Source: Blastococcus sp. KM273128 (GTDB lineage: Bacteria; Actinomycetota; Actinomycetes; Mycobacteriales; Geodermatophilaceae). From it: a stretch of DNA of 53,020 nucleotides. Shown here piece by piece: positions 19,669 through 27,017 of the stretch. Numbering within the stretch: the first letter of the stretch is position 1; the number at the start of each line of letters is the position of its first letter. Made by a program: the position numbers and the translations under genes. Location of the stretch: NCBI RefSeq assembly GCF_021698975.1, contig NZ_SSXA01000041.1, positions 1 to 53,020 of the forward strand. The letters are read 5' to 3'. The notes beneath the pieces are model-generated. The model had not been told where the DNA came from and did not search any database. It worked only from the letters and a program-made list of their open reading frames with translations.

Positions 19669-20411
19669 GCGGCGTCCCGTTCCGGGCGGTGCTCGCCGGC
19701 GAGTGGGGCAAGCTCCGCTCGACCCGCTCGACGTGGTGGTGCTCGGCCCTGTTCGTGCTGGTGGCGGGCGGCGCCGGCTGGCTCGCAGCGGCGACGACGC
19801 AGTCGGCCCCGCGTGCGGACATGGCCGTCAGCTCGGCGCTCACCGGCTTCGGCTTCGGGCCGGTGCCGCTCGTCGTCCTCGCGGTGCTGGTCGTCAGCGG
19901 CGAGTTCCGCACCGGCCTGGCCCTGGCCACCTTCACCGCGGTCCCGCGCCGTGCGCGGGTGCTGCTGGCCAAGACGGTCGTCGTCGCCGGCTGGAGCGTG
20001 CTGCTCACCGCGCTGGTGGCCGCCGGCTGCCTGCTGGCCGCGAGCCGGCTCACCGCCGTCCCCGGCGGGATCCCGCCCACCGACCCCGACGTGCTGCGCC
20101 AGCTGTGGCTGCAGGTGGCCGGAGCGGCGCTGACCGCGGTGCTGGCGGTGGGCGCGGCGGCGCTGCTGCGCTCGACGGCCGGGGCGCTCGGCGCCGTGCT
20201 CGCCCTGGTCCTGGTGCTCCCACCGGTGCTGGCGATCGCCGGCACGGAGCTCAGCCTGCGGATCTCCCGCGGGCTGCCGGCGTTCCGGGTGGGGGAGGAC
20301 GCCTTCCTGACGGTGGCGACCTCCTGGCAGACCGGGCTGCTGGTCGCCGGCGGCTGGGCGCTGGTGGCGTGGTTCCTCGGCGTCCTCGTCCTGGTGCGGC
20401 GGGACGTCTAA
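19665..20411 (+). CDS. ABC-2 type transporter permease
   Basis: The 248-residue membrane partner of the preceding ATPase. The N-terminus FRAVLAGEWGKLRSTRSTWW is characteristic of actinobacterial ABC-2 permeases. Six helices are predicted, including ALFVLVAGGAGWLAAAT, FGPVPLVVLAVLVVSGEF, GWSVLLTALVAAGCLLAA, AGAALTAVLAVGAAALLRS, GAVLALVLVLPPVLAIAG and the C-terminal WALVAWFLGVLVLVRRDV. The start GTG overlaps the ATPase TGA by 4 bases. Its TAA (20409-20411) overlaps the stop of the convergent DUF1990 remnant (20408-20410), so the two genes end on top of each other with no space for a separate terminator. Confidence 0.9.
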   Translation: MSGVPFRAVLAGEWGKLRSTRSTWWCSALFVLVAGGAGWLAAATTQSAPRADMAVSSALTGFGFGPVPLVVLAVLVVSGEFRTGLALATFTAVPRRARVLLAKTVVVAGWSVLLTALVAAGCLLAASRLTAVPGGIPPTDPDVLRQLWLQVAGAALTAVLAVGAAALLRSTAGALGAVLALVLVLPPVLAIAGTELSLRISRGLPAFRVGEDAFLTVATSWQTGLLVAGGWALVAWFLGVLVLVRRDV

Positions 20412-20948
20412 CCCCGGGCGGCCCGGCGGACCGCGGCCACGTAGCCGGCGGTGGCCAGCCGCTGGAGGGCGAGCGAGAGCGGGCCGGCCAGCCGCGCGGC
20501 CGGTGAGGCGAGCCGGAAGAACACGCGCAGGGTGAAGACGACGTCGCCCGACGCCGTCAGCCGCACCGCGAAGCGCTCCTCGCCGCTCTCCGGGTGGCCG
20601 GGGAGCGTGCCGTAGGCGAAGCCCCGCTCGTCGCCCTCGGTGCTCGCCCACACCACCCGGCAGGGGATGTCGTAGCCGAACCGGGGCAGGCCCGCCGTCA
20701 GGACGACGACCGTGCCGGGGGTGCCGGCCGGGCCCGTGGCGCGGACCCGCAGCCCCGCTGCGCGCTGCGCCCGCCAGTCCAGGACGGCGTCCGCGGCGCG
20801 CTCGAACGCGGCCCAGCCAGTACCCCTGGGCCGAGTCGCAACCCAGCCGGGCCAGCTCCTCCCAGGTGGCCCGGGTCTCGACGCCCTCGGCGTAGGTCAG
20901 CGGCGCCCCGGCGAGCGCGGCCGGGTCGAGCGCGCGCAGCAGTCCCAC
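20408..20948 (-). pseudogene. Broken DUF1990 gene containing a piece of an EAL gene
   Basis: This was a DUF1990 family gene. From a GTG at 20948 the N-terminus reads GLLRALDPAALAGAPLTYAE, as in the family. Then the frame enters GVETRATWEELARLGCDSAQ, which is not DUF1990 but the C-terminal EAL sequence of the next gene. After the tract (20813-20891) the DUF1990 sequence resumes in another frame: TGWAAFERAADAVLDWRAQ, RFGYDIPCRVVWASTEGDE, ending YVAAVRRAARG. The later frame meets a TGA at 20897 and has no good start before 20656. Overall length (180 codons) is about normal for DUF1990, so the foreign tract seems to replace, not add to, the original segment. The first part of the gene cannot give a working protein; a 82-residue C-terminal piece could in theory be made from GTG 20656. 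Confidence 0.75.
20813..20891 (-). repeat. 79-bp direct repeat, copy inside the DUF1990 remnant
   Basis: Identical to 21056-21134 at 78 of 79 bases (A at 20841, G at 21084), same orientation, 243 bases apart. It encodes the EAL sequence VETRATWEELARLGCDSAQ when read on the minus strand. Because it belongs to EAL proteins, this copy is the recipient. Confidence 0.95.
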
Positions 20949-20975
20949 GCGGCCAGTCTCCCGGCCGCGGGGCGG

Positions 20976-22538
20976 TCAGACCACGTGGGGAGCGGCCAGC
21001 CGGCGGTGCAGCTCGGCCACGGCGTCCGGGACGTCCGCGTCCGGCATCGGGCGGGCCAGCCAGTACCCCTGGGCCGAGTCGCAGCCCAGCCGGGCCAGCT
21101 CCTCCCAGGTGGCCCGGGTCTCGACGCCCTCGGCCACCACCTGCAGGCCCAGGCTGTGCGCCAGGTCGACGGTGGAGCGCACGATCGTCCGGTCGGCGGC
21201 GTCGAGCTCCATGGTCTGCACGAAGGAGCGGTCGATCTTCAGGGTGCCCACCGGCAGCCGGGTCAGGTAGGCCAGCGAGGCGTGCCCGGTGCCGTAGTCG
21301 TCCACGGACAGCTCCACGCCCAGGTCGCGCAGCCTGTGCAGGACCTCCAGCGCCCGGCCGGGGTCCTTCATGGCCGCGCTCTCGGTGATCTCCAGCTCCA
21401 GCGCGGTGGCGGGCAGCGCGTGCGCGAGCAGCAGCTCGGCCACCCGGTCGGCCAGGCCGGTGTCCAGCAGGCTGCGCGCGGAGAGGTTCACCCCCACGGT
21501 CAGCTCCAGGCCGGCGTCCCGCCAGCGCCGGCCGGCGGTCAGCGCCTGGTCCAGCACCGCGTCGGTGAGCGGCCGGATCAGCCCGGTCTGCTCGGCGAGG
21601 GGGATGAACTCCGCCGGTGGCACCAGGCCCCGCTCGGGGTGCTCCCAGCGGACCAGCGCCTCGACGCCGGTCACCCGGCCGTCGGCGACCGACACGCGGG
21701 GCTGGTAGTGCACCCGCAGCTCGCCGTCGCGGATGGCGCGGCGCAGCTCGCCGAAGGTGCGCAGCTGGTCGGGGGCGTCGGCGTCGAGCGCGGGGCGGTA
21801 GACCGCGACGCCCAGGTGGTCGGCCTTCGCCGCGTACATCGCGACGTCCGCGTGCCGGAGCAGGTCGGCGGCCGTGCCCCCGCCGACGGCGACCCCGCAG
21901 CTGCCGTCCACCTCGAGCAGCAGGCCGTCGACGGGGAAGGGGCGGCGCAGGGCACGCACGGCCCGCTGCGCCACCTCCTCGGCCCCCGGGGCGTCGCAGC
22001 CGCGCAGCAGGACGACGAACTCGTCGCCCCCGAGGCGGGCCAGCACCGTGCCCTCGCGCAGCTCCCCGGCCAGCCGGTGGGCCACCGCGCGCAGCAGGTC
22101 GTCGCCGACGTGGTGGCCCAGCGTGTCGTTGACCTCCTTGAAGCGGTCGAGGTCGAGCAGCAGGACCGCCACCGACGGCCCCCCGGCGCACGCCTCCTCG
22201 ACGGCCCGCTCGGCCGCCTCGGCGAGCGCCGCGCGGTTCAGCAGGCCGGTGAGGGCGTCGTGCTGGGCGCGGTACCGCAGCTGCTGCTCGGCCTCCCGGC
22301 GGTTGACCGCCTCGGCCTTCAGCTCGTCGGAGCGGCGCTTGCCGAACACCATCATCAGCAGGTGGGAGAAGGCGAGGACGAGCACGACGTCGTCGACCGG
22401 GCCGCCCAGGTGCGCGGGCAGGTCCCAGTGCACGCTGGCGACGCCGAACGCCGCGGTGAGCAGGACCACGACCGCGGCCTCGCGCAGGACGCGGGCGCGC
22501 AGGGCGCGGACGGCGCCCGGCGGTGCGGAGGGCTCCAC
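20976..22538 (-). CDS. GGDEF-EAL c-di-GMP enzyme with short membrane anchor
   Basis: A 520-residue bifunctional c-di-GMP protein. Two hydrophobic segments near residues 15-65 (EAAVVVLLTAAFGVASV, VDDVVLVLAFSHLLMMVFG) give a short membrane anchor without an obvious sensor domain. The GGDEF domain has DALTGLLNRAAL, DRFKEVNDTLGH and GGDEF at 170-174. The I-site position reads REGT instead of RxxD, so product inhibition may be lost. The EAL domain has intact EALVR (293-297), NLSARSL, EITES, DDYGTGHASL, LKIDRSF, AEGVET and QGYWLARPMP. The GTG at 22538 is chosen because GGAGGAGG ends five bases before it; the open frame continues upstream only as a shadow of the HipA-like gene. Its 3' end is the donor of the 79-bp copy in the DUF1990 remnant. 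Confidence 0.93.
   Translation of the reverse strand: MEPSAPPGAVRALRARVLREAAVVVLLTAAFGVASVHWDLPAHLGGPVDDVVLVLAFSHLLMMVFGKRRSDELKAEAVNRREAEQQLRYRAQHDALTGLLNRAALAEAAERAVEEACAGGPSVAVLLLDLDRFKEVNDTLGHHVGDDLLRAVAHRLAGELREGTVLARLGGDEFVVLLRGCDAPGAEEVAQRAVRALRRPFPVDGLLLEVDGSCGVAVGGGTAADLLRHADVAMYAAKADHLGVAVYRPALDADAPDQLRTFGELRRAIRDGELRVHYQPRVSVADGRVTGVEALVRWEHPERGLVPPAEFIPLAEQTGLIRPLTDAVLDQALTAGRRWRDAGLELTVGVNLSARSLLDTGLADRVAELLLAHALPATALELEITESAAMKDPGRALEVLHRLRDLGVELSVDDYGTGHASLAYLTRLPVGTLKIDRSFVQTMELDAADRTIVRSTVDLAHSLGLQVVAEGVETRATWEELARLGCDSAQGYWLARPMPDADVPDAVAELHRRLAAPHVV
21056..21134 (-). repeat. 79-bp direct repeat, donor copy in the EAL gene
   Basis: The source copy, lying in the C-terminal part of the EAL domain of the gene at 20976-22538, from the AEGVET motif through GCDSAQGYWLAR. 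Confidence 0.95.
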
Positions 22539-22652
22539 GCGCACCTCCTCCGGTCGGCGGCCTCGCGCGGTGCATCGACCCCCGCGGCGGCGGGCTTGAG
22601 CGGCAGGTCCCCCCGACGGGTGGCGCAGCCATCCCCGCCGCGCGGCCGGGCG

Positions 22653-22658
22653 TAGGTT
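22653..22658 (+). promoter_or_regulatory. -10 element of the HipA-like/DUF3037 operon
   Basis: TAGGTT, 9 bases before the GTG at 22668 and with no SD, suggests a leaderless transcript. Confidence 0.35.
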
Positions 22659-22667
22659 GGCCGCACT

Positions 22668-23525
22668 GTGCTGCCCTCGGTCACCGCCACCCGCTACGTC
22701 ACCCCGCTGCGCGAGGGTGGGTCGCTGCCCGGGCTCATGGAGGCCGACGACCTCGGCACCTACGTGGTCAAGTGGCGGGCGGCCGGCCAGGGCGTGAAGG
22801 TCCTGGTGGCCGAGGTCGTCTGCGCCGAGCTCGCCCGGGCGCTGGGGCTGCCGGTGCCCGCCCTGGTCACCGTCGACGTCGTGCCCGAGCTCGCCGTGGG
22901 GGAGCCCGACCACGAGGTGCAGGAGCTGCTGCAGCGCTCGGCCGGGCGCAACCTGGGCCTGGACTACCTGCCGGGCGCGCTGGACTTCGAGGCCGGCGCT
23001 GACGGGGTGGACCCGGAGCTCGCCGGCCGGGTCCTCTGGTTCGACGCGCTGATCGGCAACGTGGACCGGTCGTGGCGCAACCCCAACATGCTGTTCTGGC
23101 ACGGGCGGCTGCAGCTGATCGACCACGGCGCGGCGCTCACCTTCCACCACCACTGGCCGGGGGCCGAGGCCGCCGTCGAGCGGCCCTACGACGCCTCGGC
23201 GCACGCCCTGGTCGAGTGCACGCCCGACGTGCCGGCGGCCGACGCGGCGCTGGCGCACCGGGTGACCCGGGAGCTGCTGGACCGGGTGCTCGCCCAGGTG
23301 CCCGACGAGTGGCTCGACGACCCCGCGGCGGGTTCCTCGCCCGACGAGGTCCGGGCCCGGTACGCCGGGCAGCTGCTGGCCCGGCTGGCGGCGCGCCCCG
23401 CGTGGCTGCCCGGGCTGGTCGCCGCGGCCGCCGCCGGGGGAGCGGGCCGCCGGCGCGCCCCCCGCGGGGAGAACCGGCCCGCGTGGCTCGGCCCGCCGCC
23501 GCCCGAGGGGATCAGCCAGCGGTGA
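22668..23525 (+). CDS. HipA-family kinase
   Basis: A 285-residue protein kinase-fold protein of the HipA-like family that is regularly annotated as HipA family kinase and paired with DUF3037. It lacks the N-terminal Couple_hipA subdomain of E. coli HipA (~440 residues). Visible kinase elements: the nucleotide lysine region TYVVKWRAAGQG (K35), AEVVCAELARALGLPVP, the catalytic loop GNVDRSWRNPNML (D133, N138/N140) and the metal-binding LIDHGAAL (D152). The C-terminal ~100 residues are helical and end in a Pro/Arg-rich tail. The DUF3037 gene starts on the last base of its TGA (TGATG). No HipB-like antitoxin is adjacent, so a classical HipBA toxin is unlikely. The target is unknown. Confidence 0.85.
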   Translation: MLPSVTATRYVTPLREGGSLPGLMEADDLGTYVVKWRAAGQGVKVLVAEVVCAELARALGLPVPALVTVDVVPELAVGEPDHEVQELLQRSAGRNLGLDYLPGALDFEAGADGVDPELAGRVLWFDALIGNVDRSWRNPNMLFWHGRLQLIDHGAALTFHHHWPGAEAAVERPYDASAHALVECTPDVPAADAALAHRVTRELLDRVLAQVPDEWLDDPAAGSSPDEVRARYAGQLLARLAARPAWLPGLVAAAAAGGAGRRRAPRGENRPAWLGPPPPEGISQR

Positions 23526-23929
23526 TGACGACGACATCGAGGGACGTCTTCGAGTACGCGGTGCTGCGGGTGGTGCCGCGCGTCGAGCGCGGCGAGCTCC
23601 TCAACGCCGGCGTGATCGTCTACTGCCGTCAGCGTGACTACCTGGGGTCGCGGCTGCACCTGGACGTCGACCGGCTCCGCGCGCTGGACCCGACCGCCGA
23701 CGCCGCGGCCATCGGCCGGGCGCTGCAGGCGGCCGCGGACGTCTGCTCGGCCGACCCGGTCGCCGGCGCCGCCGGGCGCGAGGCCCTCGGGTCCCGGTTC
23801 CGCTGGCTCACCGCGCCGCGGAGCACCGTGGTGCAGCCGGGGCCGGTGCACACCGGGCTGACCGCCGATCCCGATGCCGAGGCCGACCGCCTCTTCCGGC
23901 TCCTCGTCCTCCCCGTCCAGGGCGGTTAG
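23525..23929 (+). CDS. DUF3037 domain protein
   Basis: A 134-residue protein of the DUF3037 family. Hallmarks are FEYAVLRVVPRVERGELLNAGVIVYC near the N-terminus, then DYLGSRLHLDVDRLRALDP, and RFRWLTAPRSTVVQPGPVHTGLT near the C-terminus. It has no known activity. Homologues almost always sit directly after a HipA-like kinase gene, as here, where the ATG shares its A with the upstream TGA (1-base overlap). A physical or regulatory partnership is therefore likely. The last codons and the TAG lie inside the left arm of a 22-bp inverted repeat (23921-23942), so transcription should end there. A longer frame open from 23072 is an out-of-frame extension over the kinase gene and was not used. Confidence 0.87.
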   Translation: MTTTSRDVFEYAVLRVVPRVERGELLNAGVIVYCRQRDYLGSRLHLDVDRLRALDPTADAAAIGRALQAAADVCSADPVAGAAGREALGSRFRWLTAPRSTVVQPGPVHTGLTADPDAEADRLFRLLVLPVQGG

Positions 23930-23995
23930 TGCACGAACCGCCGTCGGGCGGCCCGCGTTCCGGTCCCTGGTGGGGCGGTTCGTGCACTAACCGCC
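23921..23995. terminator. 22-bp perfect inverted repeat shared by two convergent gene ends
   Basis: Arm 23921-23942 is the exact reverse complement of arm 23974-23995, with 31 bases between. Each arm contains the final GG codons and TAG stop of the gene on its side, so both genes end GGCGGTTAG. Each arm is also itself a GTGCAC-centred palindrome (GGCGGTT and AACCGCC around the core). It is probably a bidirectional terminator. Confidence 0.8.
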
Positions 23996-24283
23996 GGGGA
24001 GCAGCGCGTCGATGCGGCGGGCGAGCTCCAGGTCCAGCTCGCTCACCCCGCCCGCGGAGTGGCTGACCAGGGTCAGGTGCAGCGTCCGCCAGCGCAGGTC
24101 GATGTCGGGGTGGTGGTCCATCTCCTCGGCGACGTCGGCGATCGCCACGATCGCGGCGACCGCGTCGCGGAAGCTGGGCAGCTCGACGGTGCGGCGCAGG
24201 CCGTCGCCGTCCCCGGACCACCGCGGCAGCGCGGGCAGCGCAGCCGCGAGCTCGTCATCGGACAACCGCGGCGGTCGAGGCAT
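23987..24283 (-). CDS. 4a-hydroxytetrahydrobiopterin dehydratase (PCD/DCoH)
   Basis: A 98-residue pterin-4a-carbinolamine dehydratase, which dehydrates 4a-hydroxytetrahydropterins. The active-site pattern EEMDHHPDIDLRW is present (H57, H58, P59), with H75 in LVSHSAGG and the conserved ELDLELAR (D84) near the C-terminus. Length and fold elements (LPRWSGDGDGLRRTVELPSF) match the family. No aromatic amino acid hydroxylase is nearby, so it may act with molybdopterin or folate-type pterins, or merely prevent build-up of carbinolamine. The ATG at 24283 follows the usual spacing. It is convergent with the DUF3037 gene and ends in the shared 22-bp inverted repeat. Confidence 0.93.
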   Translation of the reverse strand: MPRPPRLSDDELAAALPALPRWSGDGDGLRRTVELPSFRDAVAAIVAIADVAEEMDHHPDIDLRWRTLHLTLVSHSAGGVSELDLELARRIDALLPGG

Positions 24284-24295
24284 GTGGCGATGATG

Positions 24296-24315
24296 CTGGA
24301 ACGGCCTCGTTCCAG
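24296..24315 (-). terminator. Small hairpin downstream of cysH
   Basis: CTGGAAC (24296-24302) and GTTCCAG (24309-24315) form a 7-bp stem with a 6-base loop, 46 bases after the cysH stop and just before the pterin dehydratase start. It could end the sulfur operon or act in the dehydratase leader. It contains the TGGAACGGCC decamer that recurs at 29513 and 47265. Confidence 0.35.
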
Positions 24316-24361
24316 GGACCCGTGCCGCGCGGAGCGTGTCGCGGGGTGGGACGAGGTCCTC

Positions 24362-25087
24362 TTAGGTGTGGAGGCCGCACTCCGTCTTGGTGGAGCCGGC
24401 CCAGCGGCCGGCGCGCGGGTCCTCGCCCGGGGCGACCGGCCGCGTGCAGGGGGCGCAGCCGATCGAGCCGTAGCCGATCTCGAACAGCGGGTTGACCGGG
24501 ATCGCGTGCTCGGCGATGTACCGGTCGACGTCGTCCTGGGTCCAGGCGGCGATCGGGTTGACCTTCACCATGCCGCGCTTGGCGTCCCAGTCGACCAACT
24601 TGGTGTGCTTTCGCGTGGCGGACTCGTCCCGGCGCACACCGGAGCCCCAGGCGTCGAAGTCGGCGAGCGCCTCGGCCAGCGGCGTGACCTTGCGCAGCGA
24701 GCAGCACAGGTCCGGGTCGCGCTCGTGGAGCGCGGGGCCGTGGGTGCGGTCCTGCTCCGGCACGGTCTGCGCGGGGGTGACGTCGAGGAGCGTGATGGGC
24801 AGCACCGAGCTGATCCAGTCACGGGTGCCGAGGGTCTCGGCGAAGTGGTAGCCGGTGTTCAGGAAGATCACGTTGACGCCGGGGTGCGCGCGGCTCGCCA
24901 GGTGGGCGAGCAGGCCGTCGGCCATCGACGACGTGATGGCGAACCGGTCGCCGAACTGCTCGCCGGCCCACCGCAGCACCGCCAGCGCCTGCTCGACGGG
25001 GTCGGTGATGCCCTCGAGGCGGGCGTCCGCCGCGGCCGCGAGCTCCGGCGTCGGCGAGGTGGGCGTCCTCTCCTGCACGGCTGTCAT
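24362..25087 (-). CDS. cysH: Assimilatory APS/PAPS reductase
   Basis: A 241-residue adenylyl-sulfate reductase that makes sulfite from activated sulfate. The Fe-S type is shown by the two cysteine pairs C128-C129 (LCCSLRK) and C211/C214 (GCAPCTRP), which bind a [4Fe-4S] cluster in APS-using enzymes. The catalytic cysteine is C237 in the C-terminal TECGLHT. Other elements are the nucleotide loop ITSSMADG, the FLNTGYHF segment and VKVNPIAAWTQDDV. APS is thus more likely than PAPS as substrate. The ATG at 25087 overlaps the stop of the upstream zinc-ribbon gene as ATGA. It is the last gene of the Sir/zinc-ribbon/CysH unit and feeds the sulfite reductase encoded upstream. No sulfate adenylyltransferase genes lie in the window. 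Confidence 0.95.
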   Translation of the reverse strand: MTAVQERTPTSPTPELAAAADARLEGITDPVEQALAVLRWAGEQFGDRFAITSSMADGLLAHLASRAHPGVNVIFLNTGYHFAETLGTRDWISSVLPITLLDVTPAQTVPEQDRTHGPALHERDPDLCCSLRKVTPLAEALADFDAWGSGVRRDESATRKHTKLVDWDAKRGMVKVNPIAAWTQDDVDRYIAEHAIPVNPLFEIGYGSIGCAPCTRPVAPGEDPRAGRWAGSTKTECGLHT

Positions 25088-25245
25088 CCCTGCACCCCCG
25101 TGGCGATCAGGCGGACCGAGAAGGCCCGCAGGCACGCGCCGCAGCGCCACCCGTCCTCGTGCGGCGTGAGCTCCTCGTCGCCGCAGTACGGGCAGTGGAA
25201 CACCGGCAGCTGGCGGGTCCTTCCCGACGTCGGCTCCTCGCTCAC
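25084..25245 (-). CDS. 53-aa zinc-ribbon protein between sir and cysH
   Basis: A 53-residue protein easily missed because of its size. It begins with GTG at 25245, overlapping the sulfite reductase stop as GTGA, and ends with TGA that overlaps the cysH ATG as ATGA. Translation should therefore be coupled on both sides, which is strong evidence that it is real. The sequence MSEEPTSGRTRQLPVFHCP continues with two CxxC knuckles: CPYCG near residues 18-22 and CGACL near 35-39, about a dozen residues apart, the pattern of a small zinc ribbon. It occupies the place of the small CysX ferredoxin-like gene in corynebacterial sulfur clusters, but its four cysteines fit zinc better than a classical ferredoxin. 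Its function is unknown; a redox or scaffold role for Sir/CysH is inference. Confidence 0.85.
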   Translation of the reverse strand: MSEEPTSGRTRQLPVFHCPYCGDEELTPHEDGWRCGACLRAFSVRLIATGVQG

Positions 25246-26915
25246 AGCAGCCACTCCTCCTCGGCGCGGGCGACGTAATGGGCGAAGGACTCACCCGGTG
25301 TCCGGCGGTCCAGGAAGCCGCGGAGCACGCGCTCGCAGTAGTCGGCGGTCTCGCCCTTGGTCACCTTGTGGCCGCGGAACTTGCGGCCGAAGGTGCGCTC
25401 CACGCCGAGGTGCCCGCCCAGGTGGACCTGGAAGCCCTCGACCATCTCGCCGTCGTCGTCGCGGACCATCGAGCCCTTGAACCCGATGTCGGCGGTCTGG
25501 AAGCGGGCGCAGCTGTTCGGGCAGCCGTTGATGTTGATCCCGATCGGGGTGTCGAAGTCGGGCAGCCGGCGCTCGAGCTCGGCGTAGACCTCCTGCGCGA
25601 AGTGCTTGGTCTCGACGATCGCCAGCTTGCAGAACTCCAGCCCGGTGCAGGCCATCGTGCCGCGGCGGAAGGCGCTGGGCCGGACCTGCAGGTCGTGCTC
25701 GGCCAGCGCCTCGACCAGCGCCTCGACCCGCTCGTCGGGGACATCGAGGATGACCAGCTTCTGCTGCGTCGTCGTCCGGATGCGGCCCTGGCCGTACTCG
25801 TCGGCGAGGTCGGCGATCGTGGTGAGCAGCGTGCCGCTGATCCGGCCGGTGCGCAGGGCGAAGCCGACGGCGTTGCGGCCGTCCTTCTGCCTGCTCACGC
25901 CGACGTGGTCGCGCTGGTCGTGCTTGGCCGGGGCGGGGGCCGGGCCGTCGGGCAGCTCAGCGTGCAGGTACTCGTCCTGCAGCACCTGGCGGAACTTCTC
26001 CGGGCCCCAGTCGGCCATGAGGAACTTGATGCGGGCGCGGTTGCGCTGGCGGCGGTAGCCGTAGTCGCGGAAGACGGCGGTGCAGGCGGCCCAGACGTCG
26101 GTCACCTGCTCGGGCCGGACGAAGACGCCGATCCGCTGGGCGAACATCGGGTTGGTGGAGAGACCGCCGCCGACCCACAGGTCGTAGCCGGCCTCGCCCG
26201 CCTCGTTCACGACGCCGACGAAGGAGACGTCGTCGATCTCGGGCTCGGTGCAGTGGTCGACGCAACCGGACATCGACGTCTTCCACTTGCGCGGCAGGTT
26301 GCTGAACTCCGGGCTGCCCACGTACTTCGCGACGGTGTCGGCGATGACGTCGGTGGCGTCGATCACCTCGTCCTCGAGGATCCCGGCCAGCGGGCAGCCG
26401 AGCATCACGCGCGGCACGTCACCGCAGGCCTCCATCGTGGAGAGGCCCACCGACTCCAGCCGGCGCCAGATCTCCGGCACGTCCTCGATGCGGATCCAGT
26501 GGTACTGGACGTTTTGCCGGTCGGTGACGTCGGCGACGTCCCGGCCGAACTCGGTGCTGATGCCGCCGAGCACGCGGAGCGCGTCGCTGGTCAGCTGCCC
26601 GCCGTCGATGCGGGCCCGCATCATGAAGTAGGAGTCCTCGAGCTCCTCGGGCTCCAGCACGGCGGTCTTGCCGCCGGGGATGCCCTGGGCGCGCTGGGTG
26701 TAGAGCCCCATCCAGCGCATCCGGCCGCGGAGGTCACCGGGGTCGATGCCCTCGAAGCCGGTCTTGGAGTAGATGTCGAGGATCCGCTGGCGCACCTCGA
26801 GGCCGTCGGAGTCCTTCTTCATCCGCTCGTTGGGGTTGAGCGGCTCGCGGTAGCCCAGCGCCCACTGACCCTGACCCCGCTGGGGTCGGTTGCTGGTGCG
26901 GGTGGGGGTGCTCAC
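25242..26915 (-). CDS. Ferredoxin-dependent sulfite reductase (nitrite/sulfite reductase family)
   Basis: A 557-residue sirohaem enzyme that reduces sulfite to sulfide with six electrons. The sirohaem-[4Fe-4S] cysteines are C423 and C429 (CTGLEFC) and C465 and C469 (CPNSC), the arrangement shared by NirA and SirA. The two-fold repeated fold is visible: an N-terminal ferredoxin-like half with DVTDRQNVQYHWIR, and a second half with GRIRTTTQQKLVILDVP. Its operon with cysH and a cysteine leader peptide makes sulfite the likely substrate (SirA, like Rv2391), not nitrite. The GTG at 26915 has AGGAAG about 12 bases upstream. Its stop overlaps the zinc-ribbon start by 4 bases. The 102-base leader-to-sir spacer contains GC-rich inverted segments that could control its translation. 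Confidence 0.93.
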   Translation of the reverse strand: MSTPTRTSNRPQRGQGQWALGYREPLNPNERMKKDSDGLEVRQRILDIYSKTGFEGIDPGDLRGRMRWMGLYTQRAQGIPGGKTAVLEPEELEDSYFMMRARIDGGQLTSDALRVLGGISTEFGRDVADVTDRQNVQYHWIRIEDVPEIWRRLESVGLSTMEACGDVPRVMLGCPLAGILEDEVIDATDVIADTVAKYVGSPEFSNLPRKWKTSMSGCVDHCTEPEIDDVSFVGVVNEAGEAGYDLWVGGGLSTNPMFAQRIGVFVRPEQVTDVWAACTAVFRDYGYRRQRNRARIKFLMADWGPEKFRQVLQDEYLHAELPDGPAPAPAKHDQRDHVGVSRQKDGRNAVGFALRTGRISGTLLTTIADLADEYGQGRIRTTTQQKLVILDVPDERVEALVEALAEHDLQVRPSAFRRGTMACTGLEFCKLAIVETKHFAQEVYAELERRLPDFDTPIGININGCPNSCARFQTADIGFKGSMVRDDDGEMVEGFQVHLGGHLGVERTFGRKFRGHKVTKGETADYCERVLRGFLDRRTPGESFAHYVARAEEEWLL

Positions 26916-27017
26916 GTGGCGTACTTCTTCCTGCGCTCGCCGACGGCCCGGCAGCCGGCCGGGGTCTGGGCGCTGCTGGTTCGGGACGCAGCGGGACAGC
27001 TGCGCGGGGGACCTGGG

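Noticed and set aside
24362..25294. Longer APS reductase starting at 25294
   Set aside because: The extra 69 residues are the out-of-frame copy of the zinc-ribbon gene; the ATG at 25087 overlaps its stop as ATGA.
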